A stretch of 6,102 bases of DNA from Candidatus Melainabacteria bacterium. GTDB taxonomy: Bacteria > Cyanobacteriota > Vampirovibrionia > Obscuribacterales > Obscuribacteraceae. A model generated the notes under the pieces. That model was given only the letters and a program-made list of their open reading frames with translations. It searched no databases and was not told the DNA's origin. Both the position numbers and the translations under genes were made by a program. Where the stretch lies: NCBI GenBank assembly GCA_016209785.1, contig JACQVM010000063.1, positions 1 through 6,102 on the forward strand, given 5' to 3'. Below, one piece after another: positions 1 to 5,940 of the stretch; within the stretch, counting starts at the first letter, position 1, and every line of letters begins with the position of its first letter.

Positions 1-325
1 AAGCCATACCGTGCATTGTGGCACCTCGGTCTAGTTTAAGTACAGCTTCTAATCCTCTGGGGGATTTAATTGGTGAGCTAAGCTCAAAATACTTCTCAAG
101 AAGAACTTCATCACCATAAGGTGGGGGCTCTTCTTGATCTATGGGCAACTGATGTGACATCCATTGCCACAAAACAAGATCGCTGCCTGAGCGCTTAAGC
201 GTCACGGTTACATGAGGAAACCAGTCATCAACCGGAGATGCGTCTCGAAAAACGGTCAGCCTCCCACGGGTAAGAGGTGGCCGATCAATGAGCATCTGCC
301 GTCCTAGAGCATCAATTTCCTCCAT
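1..325 (-). CDS. Unrecognised protein, N-terminal 108 residues (gene runs off the left edge)
   Basis: An open frame starts at an ATG at 325 and continues without a stop to the window edge, giving 108 complete codons. The protein begins MEEIDALGRQMLIDRPPL. It is hydrophilic and acidic, with no signal peptide or membrane segment. Two patches stand out: a Trp-rich stretch around residues 55-60 (LVLWQWMSHQL) and a proline/glutamate run near residue 67 (QEEPPPYGDE). I recognise no family. The start is well supported because GGAG at 336-333 lies 7 nt before the ATG, and the frame stays open to the edge with normal-looking codons. The gene is divergent from the exported protein at 395. An inverted repeat abuts its ribosome binding site, so expression could be controlled there. 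A cytoplasmic location is inferred only from the absence of export signals. Confidence 0.72.
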   Translation of the reverse strand, partial: MEEIDALGRQMLIDRPPLTRGRLTVFRDASPVDDWFPHVTVTLKRSGSDLVLWQWMSHQLPIDQEEPPPYGDEVLLEKYFELSSPIKSPRGLEAVLKLDRGATMHGMA

Positions 326-332
326 TAGCGCA

Positions 333-340
333 CTCCTTAA
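333..340 (-). promoter_or_regulatory. Strong Shine-Dalgarno site for the leftward gene at 325
   Basis: Read on the minus strand the bases are TTAAGGAG, followed by seven nucleotides and then ATG. This is the clearest ribosome binding site in the window and fixes the start of the leftward partial gene. Its TTAA half is also part of the right arm of the adjacent inverted repeat in the transcript. Confidence 0.7.
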
Positions 341-353
341 CCCAACAGGTTAA
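337..353. repeat. Perfect inverted repeat TTAACC-N5-GGTTAA in the divergent intergenic region
   Basis: The arms are TTAACC (337-342) and GGTTAA (348-353), separated by CAACA. In the leftward transcript the repeat would form a 6-bp hairpin directly before GGAG of the ribosome binding site. As DNA it has the size and symmetry of a dimeric repressor site. Either reading is inference. A 6-bp perfect palindrome can occur by chance, but its position between two divergent starts favours a regulatory role. Confidence 0.4.
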
Positions 354-361
354 GCATAACA

Positions 362-388
362 TTGACGTGCTGGCCATTGCGCTAAGAT
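362..388 (+). promoter_or_regulatory. Candidate sigma70-type promoter for the gene at 395
   Basis: TTGACG (362-367) matches five of six bases of the -35 consensus. TAAGAT (383-388) matches four of six of the -10 consensus. The spacer is 15 bp, shorter than the usual 16-18. Transcription from this site would begin at or within a few bases of the ATG at 395, giving a leaderless or nearly leaderless message. That agrees with the lack of a Shine-Dalgarno site before that ATG. The short spacer keeps confidence low. Confidence 0.3.
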
Positions 389-394
389 GATTGG

Positions 395-1621
395 ATGATG
401 GCAATTTCTCCAATTGGCAAGAAAGTTACCAAGCAGCACTGTGTATTATTTTTGTTGATTGCAGTTGGTTTTGTTTTTGGTTCATTCGCTAGGAGTGCCC
501 CTCAGGCAAGTCAAGAATTGCATAGATCAACAAAAGCTCGCGAACACCTGTCTGCTGTGGCGGAGGTCACCTGGTGGTCACTTGATCCTACTGGTTATCA
601 CCCTGCTGTTCTCGTCAAAATTGAAAATACAAGTGGCAAGGATCTTTCCGGTCAGCTCATTCGCTTGCAAGGAAGATTCATGGATGTGCAAAGTGGGATG
701 GTTACTGTTGCCAGAAAAGAAATTAGGCAAGCTTTTGTTCCCGGCCAAGAAATTTACATTGCTTTGCGTGCACCCCAGCCATATCAATTACCCATTGATG
801 TAAATGCCTGGCCACAAATGGAATGCAAGGTTATGTGTAGGGTAGGTAATGTTGGTGACGAAGGGACACAAACGTTAATCATCTCCAAGCTTGAATCTGT
901 AACCATGACTGATGACGATGCTTACCAAAAGCTCAGTAAAGTACTTGAATTTCGACAAGTGCCAGAAGATGAGGGTTATGCGCCTGACAAGCAAGAACAC
1001 AAAACGGCACCAGTCAAACCACTCAAAGCATCTGCTGCAAGCTTGAGAACCCCTACACGAGTCAAAGCTGCTTCACACCCAGCATCAAACCATAAATCCA
1101 TTGTGTCTTATGTTTGCTCACATGCAATGCCCGGAATTGGGGATGACTTTTATTTTTTTGAGAAGACATATGGTCTTCCTGCTGCCACCGATTCCAGCCA
1201 GTCAAGCTGGTGCTGGGCTTCCTACACCAAGACCAACCCTAGGATGACAGTCTTTACTGGCTCCAAAGGCGTTACTGGCAAAGTAGATGTCTTAATGCTT
1301 GAGCTCCCAGCCTTGGAGGTTAAGGATGAGTCAACACTCATTGCTGTAGGCAAGTCATTATCAGGAAAATTTAAGGCACAAAAACTAAGCAACCCCACCA
1401 GGTCAGTTCGTTATCTAAGTGTCGGGCGAACCCAATTGGTGACATTCGCTGCACCTAGTTATCAGCTCACTTACTTAACACCCAGAGGCACCAGCACCGA
1501 CAATAAGACCTACATCCTAATCCTGTCGAAACCTGCTGGTCCGATAGAGACAATCCTAGCCGAACAAACCAAGCTTAGCCCAATCTTGCATCAGTTTAGT
1601 TCATTCTTTAGCCCTCGCTAA
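395..1621 (+). CDS. Unrecognised exported or membrane-anchored two-part protein
   Basis: The product has 408 residues. Residues 1-14 are basic, and 16-32 form a hydrophobic segment (CVLFLLIAVGFVFG) ending in S-F-A at 30-32. This fits a signal peptide cut after Ala32 or an uncleaved anchor, so the rest should lie outside the cytoplasm. Residues about 50-190 alternate hydrophobic and polar in the way of a beta-sandwich (AVLVKIENTSGKDLSGQLIRLQGRF is its core), like small domains that decorate secreted bacterial proteins. Residues about 190-235 are a Lys/Ala/Pro/Ser-rich linker. Residues 236-395 form a second globular part with Cys241 and Cys273 and aromatic patches (DDFYFFEKTYG, SSWCWASY). I recognise no catalytic motif and assign no function. 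Two ATGs are adjacent at 395 and 398 and neither has a clear ribosome binding site. The gene lies 70 bp before the proline dehydrogenase and may share its transcript. Confidence 0.85.
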   Translation: MMAISPIGKKVTKQHCVLFLLIAVGFVFGSFARSAPQASQELHRSTKAREHLSAVAEVTWWSLDPTGYHPAVLVKIENTSGKDLSGQLIRLQGRFMDVQSGMVTVARKEIRQAFVPGQEIYIALRAPQPYQLPIDVNAWPQMECKVMCRVGNVGDEGTQTLIISKLESVTMTDDDAYQKLSKVLEFRQVPEDEGYAPDKQEHKTAPVKPLKASAASLRTPTRVKAASHPASNHKSIVSYVCSHAMPGIGDDFYFFEKTYGLPAATDSSQSSWCWASYTKTNPRMTVFTGSKGVTGKVDVLMLELPALEVKDESTLIAVGKSLSGKFKAQKLSNPTRSVRYLSVGRTQLVTFAAPSYQLTYLTPRGTSTDNKTYILILSKPAGPIETILAEQTKLSPILHQFSSFFSPR

Positions 1622-1626
1622 CTTGT

Positions 1627-1653
1627 TTGTCAAAGATGCATAAGGGCTATAAT
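1627..1653 (+). promoter_or_regulatory. Candidate promoter with a perfect TATAAT before the proline dehydrogenase gene
   Basis: TATAAT (1648-1653) matches the -10 consensus exactly. TTGTCA (1627-1632) is a five-of-six -35 element with a 15-bp spacer. An alternative, TTGTTT at 1623-1628, has a 19-bp spacer, so neither spacing is ideal. The predicted transcript would start near 1660, leaving a leader of about 30 nt before the ATG at 1692. It would let the proline dehydrogenase and carboxypeptidase genes be expressed independently of the upstream gene. It would also exclude the TTG at 1653 as a start for this transcript. Confidence 0.4.
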
Positions 1654-1691
1654 TGCCATTATTATTTCAAATTCCCTTTCAAGAAACACAT

Positions 1692-2774
1692 ATGCCAGTA
1701 GAATTGCCTGTTAGAAATCACCCCGTAAGTACAGACATGATCCCTATTGTTGGATCAACAGCTCCATCAATCATTGATTCACTACCGCTGAGCCTTGTTC
1801 TCCTCTTGGCCTCGCCATATCTGGCTGGGCGAGCAGCAACAGATGCCATAAAGTTAGCCCACAGGGTGTACCAGGACAGCCGTTTTTCAGCAACGCTTGA
1901 TATGCTTGGGGAAGATGCTAGGAGCGTTGAAGACTGTCAGGCATACGTTGAGCACTACAAACAACTCATTGGCTTTATTGCTAGCAAGCCCGTGCCTTGT
2001 GTAAAGAACATAGAGCAAATGACCATTTCGCTTAAGCCTTCAATGTTTGCAGTCGCACCACCTGCCTCAGGCGGTGGCAGCGATCCAAAATTAGATGATG
2101 CCTTTGACCGTATAAGAGAAGTTGTCGATTGTGCCTTTAAGCACAACCTGGGCGTCACAATAGAAGCTGAAGATCACCGCTGGATTGACTTTCACCTTGA
2201 GACATACTTTTCGCTTGTTAACGCTGGCTACTCCAACGTTGGAACTGTTATGCAAACAAGGTTGTTTAGAACAGCATCCGACATCAAACGCTTTGATGAA
2301 AGAATGCGCGTAAGGCTGCTCATAGGTATCTACAATGAACCCTCTGACATAGCCTACACTGAAAAACCAATCATGAAAGATTTGCTTGTATCCTATGCAG
2401 GTGAACTTCTGGACAGGGGAACTTATGTAGAGTTAGCGACACACGACACTGAATGTTTAGAAAGTTTTTTCACTAAAGTAGCAATCCCGCGCAAAATCTC
2501 TCCACTGAGGTTTGAGACCCAATTTCTTCTAGGAGTTCCTCGAAGGAAGCTTCAACAATCCTTAGTCTCAGGCACATATTTTGAACTCTTCGAGAAACAA
2601 TTTAACAAACTCGAGCAACAGTACATTCAGGAGTTGACAAACAGCGGCATACTGGTGCGCCTTTATCTTCCTTATGGTAAAGACGAAATAGCTGCTGCAT
2701 ATTGTAAGCGTCGCTTAAAGGCCAACCCCAACTTGATTACCTTTGGAATTAAAAACCTACTTCACATTCAATAG
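1692..2774 (+). CDS. Proline dehydrogenase (FAD-dependent, monofunctional)
   Basis: The 360-residue product belongs to the Pro_dh TIM-barrel family, which oxidises L-proline to delta-1-pyrroline-5-carboxylate using FAD and passes the electrons to the respiratory chain. Family landmarks appear in order: TLDMLGED (68-75), ISLKPS with Lys115, the VTIEAED strand (155-161), VMQTRLFR with the FAD-contacting Gln188, RLLIGIYNE (208-216), LATHD (248-252), FETQFLLGV (274-282), VRLYLPYG with Tyr325, and Tyr337-x-x-Arg340-Arg341, the pair that holds the proline carboxylate. Its length fits the monofunctional form, and no P5C dehydrogenase domain follows. Several pocket positions deviate from the family (see findings). 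An alternative TTG at 1653 has AAGGG six bases upstream and would add 13 residues. I prefer ATG 1692 because TATAAT overlaps the TTG. The last 32 bp overlap the next gene. Confidence 0.88.
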   Translation: MPVELPVRNHPVSTDMIPIVGSTAPSIIDSLPLSLVLLLASPYLAGRAATDAIKLAHRVYQDSRFSATLDMLGEDARSVEDCQAYVEHYKQLIGFIASKPVPCVKNIEQMTISLKPSMFAVAPPASGGGSDPKLDDAFDRIREVVDCAFKHNLGVTIEAEDHRWIDFHLETYFSLVNAGYSNVGTVMQTRLFRTASDIKRFDERMRVRLLIGIYNEPSDIAYTEKPIMKDLLVSYAGELLDRGTYVELATHDTECLESFFTKVAIPRKISPLRFETQFLLGVPRRKLQQSLVSGTYFELFEKQFNKLEQQYIQELTNSGILVRLYLPYGKDEIAAAYCKRRLKANPNLITFGIKNLLHIQ

Positions 2775-4323
2775 GTTAGTAACCATCTTAGCTCTTGCTT
2801 TGTGCCTGATTACGGTCTCAGCAAAAGCAGACAGCCTTGAGCCCTCTAAGCTAGAGGGCCAGTTAAGTGCATTTGATAACCTATTGAGTCGCTGGCTTGC
2901 CCGACCAAATCTTCAGAATTCTCTGGTGGGACTGGAAGTCATGGCTCTTCCGTCAGGACGCATTCTGTTTAGCCACAATGGAAGCAAACGTTTTGTGCCA
3001 GCTTCCACTCTCAAAATCCTCACGACAGCGTGCGCTTTCAACACTCTTGGTCAGGATTTCCGTTATGTGACCCAGCTTTTATCATCTGGAACAATTAAGA
3101 AAGACAAACTATTAGGTGATTTGCTTATAGCCCCATCTCAGGATCCTACCCTTACCACGCAAGACATTACCGGTCTCCTTTTGTCGCTAAAAGCAAAAAA
3201 GATAAAGCGTATAGAAGGAACCATACGCATGCATGCACCTCTTAGCACTGCGGAGTATTTTGACCCTGGATGGCTCGTTGAGGATTGGGGTCAAGACTGG
3301 ATGCCAGTGCCTTCCAGCTTAGTACTTGATCACAATCTAGCACCACTTAAAGATCCAGCTCGGGGCATAGCGGCTACTACAAGGACAATCGGGAAGACCA
3401 ACAGTGCCTTGCTCTCCACACTACTCGTATCAAATAATAGCCCTGGCTGGGTCTGTCTGGACTCAGGTAACAAATTCATTAGTGTTTGTCGCAATCTTGA
3501 ACCTACCATGAGCACTAATGGTTCACTTATCATAGCTAATCCTGACGACTACAACCTTATGTTAGTCATCACAACCGCGCGCTCCTTGGGTCTTGCCTTT
3601 GCGTCTTATATGCCTGCACACACCCCGGACAGTCAACCCATCATCCTTGGCGAGCACCAGTCTAAGCAGCTATTGGACATCATCAGGATTACCTTGAAAG
3701 AAAGCGATAACCTGTACGCCCAGCAGTTGCTGAGAACTCTAGGACTGAAAGCACGCGCTACAAACAACCACTCGAGGGCCCGCCCTTTGGAAGCACGCGG
3801 GATTGACTATCTTTTGGCTTGGCTTAATGGAATTGGTGTTGGGTCAAACGAAATAATTCTCTATGATGGATGTGGGCTCTCCCGTAAGAATTGCCTTACC
3901 CCACATGCACTAAATATGGTGCTAAGGCACATGGCTGGGCCAGATTTGAATGGTACATACCTCAACTTGTTACCCTGTCAAAGTTATGCTGATTCCAGTC
4001 AAAGCAGGTTTTTCTTTAAGACAGGAGCTATGGACAGCGTGCGATCCGTCTCCGGGATACTGAAAACAGCAGACAACAAAGCTGTTGCTATATCAATCTT
4101 GGTCAACGGACATACACCATCAGTAGCTAATCTTAGATCTGAGATTGCCAGCCTGGTCAATGAACTGGAGAGCTTAGCCCTATCAGGCTCTCATCTGTCC
4201 AGCCTAGCTTATCCAACACCGTCTTCCATACAACTTAAACATCACCGCGTTGTCACAAAACAAAAATCTCCTATCAAGACTGTCCGGCGGCGTTCACAAC
4301 GTATTCGACATAGTGTGCCGTAA
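2743..4323 (+). CDS. dacB: D-alanyl-D-alanine carboxypeptidase/endopeptidase, PBP4 (DacB) type, peptidase family S13
   Basis: The 526-residue serine enzyme trims or cuts peptide cross-links of peptidoglycan in the periplasm. A signal peptide is clear: basic start, hydrophobic core at 13-26 (VTILALALCLITVS), and A-K-A at 27-29 before Asp30. The three penicillin-binding motifs are in order: Ser88-T-L-Lys91 (catalytic Ser), Ser321-D-Asn323 and Lys426-Thr-Gly428. The stretch of about 230 residues between the first two is typical of S13, which carries extra domains there. Further landmarks are DWMPVPSSL (185-193), LYDGCGLSRKN (373-383; Cys377 where the family usually has Ser) and AISILVNGH. The tail, about 500-526, is unusually basic (VRRRSQRIRH). 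The only start that keeps the signal peptide is a TTG, because an in-frame TGA lies at 2734-2736. It overlaps the proline dehydrogenase gene by 32 bp, so translational coupling is likely. Confidence 0.93.
   Translation: MELKTYFTFNRLVTILALALCLITVSAKADSLEPSKLEGQLSAFDNLLSRWLARPNLQNSLVGLEVMALPSGRILFSHNGSKRFVPASTLKILTTACAFNTLGQDFRYVTQLLSSGTIKKDKLLGDLLIAPSQDPTLTTQDITGLLLSLKAKKIKRIEGTIRMHAPLSTAEYFDPGWLVEDWGQDWMPVPSSLVLDHNLAPLKDPARGIAATTRTIGKTNSALLSTLLVSNNSPGWVCLDSGNKFISVCRNLEPTMSTNGSLIIANPDDYNLMLVITTARSLGLAFASYMPAHTPDSQPIILGEHQSKQLLDIIRITLKESDNLYAQQLLRTLGLKARATNNHSRARPLEARGIDYLLAWLNGIGVGSNEIILYDGCGLSRKNCLTPHALNMVLRHMAGPDLNGTYLNLLPCQSYADSSQSRFFFKTGAMDSVRSVSGILKTADNKAVAISILVNGHTPSVANLRSEIASLVNELESLALSGSHLSSLAYPTPSSIQLKHHRVVTKQKSPIKTVRRRSQRIRHSVP
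4294..4323. other. Tail-to-tail overlap of two convergent genes
   Basis: The last nine codons plus stop of the carboxypeptidase gene (ending TAA at 4321-4323) and the last nine codons plus stop of the repeat-protein gene (TGA read from 4296 to 4294) occupy the same 30 bp on opposite strands. No GC-rich hairpin with a T-run is visible on either side, so the two transcripts must extend into each other to some degree. Confidence 0.85.
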
Positions 4324-5934
4324 AGCTGCTCGCCTTACCCATGGGTCATGATCATTTGCTAGACGCTGCTTAACGTCGTCAGGAGTATATTTGAGTTTAG
4401 CAATCAAAAGCCTCACGTAAGGATCTGGATCACAAGCAAGAATCCTCAAGGCTACCAGAGGAGCAAAAGGGTTTCTAGCAACTTGTATTTTCACGCATTC
4501 GTCCTTATCTTGAGCCAGGTAATGTAGGACCTGGGGATGCGTGTTCCGATTCCCGGCCACGCGGCACCGTACAGCAGCACTTTCATCATAAGACAAGAGC
4601 CTTAGAGCATTGAGTGGCGCCGTTTCGTTTGCTGCTACTAGAGTCCTTACAAAATGGTCTGTGTCTTGGGCTAAACTACTGAGAACCTTCTGGCTAGCTG
4701 GACTGTTAGCTGCTACTCCCCTGCGAATGTAGATATCTTGATCCTGGGCAAGAGTTTCTAGCGCCGCCCAGGGAGTACTTTCATTTTCAGCAGCAGCTTG
4801 CCGAACACCCAGGTGCTCATCGGCAGCTAAGACCTCTAGTACTTCAGCAGTAGTATTCTCATTGCGGGCAACCCATAGACGGGTCAGCACATCCTTATCA
4901 TGAGCCAATATCTGAAAAGCTTCTTTAGGAGTTTCTTCGCTGCGTGCCACTGCCCTACGAATATGAACATCCGTATCCTGGGCTAACTGAGCTAACAGCC
5001 TGGCTGAACAGTTTAGGTTGGTAACACACAAATAGCGAACAAGCATATCCTGGTCTTGGGACAGCAGCTCCAAAGCCTCGCGCCCTGAGGCCTCATTGCT
5101 CGCTAATGCACGGCGCACATAAAGATTGTCGTCGCCGTGTAAACTTCTTAACGCCGAGGCAGATATAGACACGCTATGAGCTGCTAGCTGCCGTACAGAC
5201 AGCTCTGTGTCCTTAGCAAGAATGGACATGGTTGCAGATGACGTGTTGTGATTACCAGCGACACCTTGGCGAACAAGATGACTCTGGTCGCAGGCTAACA
5301 TGTGCAACATCTGCCAATCCGCATGTCGATGGCATGCTACCCCAAACCGTATGTAGGCGTCGTTTTCCTCACTTAAAAGCCTCACGGCAGATGCTGATGA
5401 ACTTGGATTATTCGCTACATTTAAACGTACACTATAGTCGCTATCTAAACTCAAACGATAGAGCACCGGAGGCTGACAAGCTGGATTTGCTGCCACCTGC
5501 CTACGAACCTTAGCTGTCTTATCACCAGCTAAAGCCTCAAACACATGTCCAGGACATCTTGAGCTAGCTGCTACTATACAGCGAACATCGTCATCAGGGT
5601 CTAAAGACAGATACTCAAGACAATCTACAGGTGTCTGCCCTTGGGCAGCAACAAACTGGCGCGTGGTACTTGATTTAGCCAAGGCCAAGTACCACAAGCC
5701 CTCAGATGGTGCCTGCAACCCCTCACAGTGCTCACGGTCATTGGGCAACTCTTGCGTTCCGGCAAGCGCTTCGAGAGAAAAGCACCTCCAGACCCAACGC
5801 ACGTCTGCCTCCAGAGAGGCTGTCCTTTTATCTCTGAAGCCAAAATCAAAAATAGTTGTTGCTTGCCTGTCGCCTGTTTTCACGCCTAATCGTCTACCAT
5901 ATTTCAACATGTCAAGTGCATTTTCGGTGAACAT
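4294..5934 (-). CDS. Long repeat protein of the LRV/HEAT-like type, 26-residue units
   Basis: The product has 546 residues, no signal peptide and no membrane segment, so it is probably cytoplasmic. Residues 91-532 are 17 back-to-back units of exactly 26 residues. Each starts with V/I-R (91, 117, 143 and so on to 507), carries V-A-x-N near unit positions 5-8, T-P near 11-12, A-L at 15-16, L-A at 19-20 and an acidic D-x-D near 22-24. An 18th, partial unit (533-546) ends the protein. Residues 65-90 fit as a weaker unit in phase. The pattern resembles the leucine-rich repeat variant (LRV) family, whose units stack helices into a right-handed superhelix used for protein binding. No enzymatic motif is present, so a scaffold or binding role is inferred. 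The N-terminal 64 residues are unrecognised. The gene follows an upstream gene by 6 bp. No strong ribosome binding site is visible, so coupling to that gene is likely. Confidence 0.9.
   Translation of the reverse strand: MFTENALDMLKYGRRLGVKTGDRQATTIFDFGFRDKRTASLEADVRWVWRCFSLEALAGTQELPNDREHCEGLQAPSEGLWYLALAKSSTTRQFVAAQGQTPVDCLEYLSLDPDDDVRCIVAASSRCPGHVFEALAGDKTAKVRRQVAANPACQPPVLYRLSLDSDYSVRLNVANNPSSSASAVRLLSEENDAYIRFGVACHRHADWQMLHMLACDQSHLVRQGVAGNHNTSSATMSILAKDTELSVRQLAAHSVSISASALRSLHGDDNLYVRRALASNEASGREALELLSQDQDMLVRYLCVTNLNCSARLLAQLAQDTDVHIRRAVARSEETPKEAFQILAHDKDVLTRLWVARNENTTAEVLEVLAADEHLGVRQAAAENESTPWAALETLAQDQDIYIRRGVAANSPASQKVLSSLAQDTDHFVRTLVAANETAPLNALRLLSYDESAAVRCRVAGNRNTHPQVLHYLAQDKDECVKIQVARNPFAPLVALRILACDPDPYVRLLIAKLKYTPDDVKQRLANDHDPWVRRAALRHTMSNTL
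4339..5742 (-). repeat. Eighteen tandem 78-bp coding units (26-residue LRV-like repeats)
   Basis: The units run leftward in perfect 78-bp register from residue 65 to residue 532 of the repeat protein. Unit boundaries fall at residues 65 (weak), 91, 117, 143, 169, 195, 221, 247, 273, 299, 325, 351, 377, 403, 429, 455, 481 and 507. The units are clearly related in protein but well diverged in DNA, so this is an old, selected array and not a recent satellite-like expansion. The weakest internal unit is 247-272, which lacks the usual Asn and Ala at positions 8 and 20. Confidence 0.9.
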
Positions 5935-5940
5935 ATGGCT

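Larger units (their letters stand above)
326..394. other. Divergent intergenic region
   Basis: These 69 bp separate two genes transcribed away from each other. They hold the leftward ribosome binding site, the inverted repeat at 337-353 and the rightward promoter candidate at 362-388. For the leftward gene I find only a poor -10-like TATGCT on the minus strand with no well-spaced -35, so its promoter is unresolved. Confidence 0.6.

Noticed and set aside
459..803. Second rightward open frame with a hydrophobic start inside the exported-protein gene
   Set aside because: It is a frame-shifted shadow of a longer gene that has a coherent signal peptide and domain structure. It shows no ribosome binding site or family resemblance.
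1609..1649. TAGCCCT and AGGGCTA arms around the first gene's stop as a terminator
   Set aside because: The stem is only 7 bp with a 27-nt loop and no following T-run. One arm also overlaps the better-supported TATAAT.
1692..2774. Hydroxyproline dehydrogenase or bifunctional PutA
   Set aside because: The tyrosine equivalent to PutA Tyr540 is kept (Tyr325), which favours proline over hydroxyproline. The protein ends after the PRODH domain, with no DNA-binding or P5C dehydrogenase part.
4337..4346. Palindrome ACCCATGGGT near the convergent gene ends
   Set aside because: It has no loop and no T-run and lies in repeat-protein coding sequence, so it is neither a terminator nor a convincing site.
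4339..5742. Regular 78-bp spacing that might suggest a CRISPR or non-coding tandem array
   Set aside because: The periodicity is in the protein (26-residue units) and the DNA units are strongly diverged. No identical direct repeats are present.
5664..5934. Possible N-terminal iron-sulfur domain as in the Azotobacter LRV protein
   Set aside because: The first 90 residues have only two cysteines (51 and 70), with no clustered Cys motif able to hold a 4Fe-4S centre.
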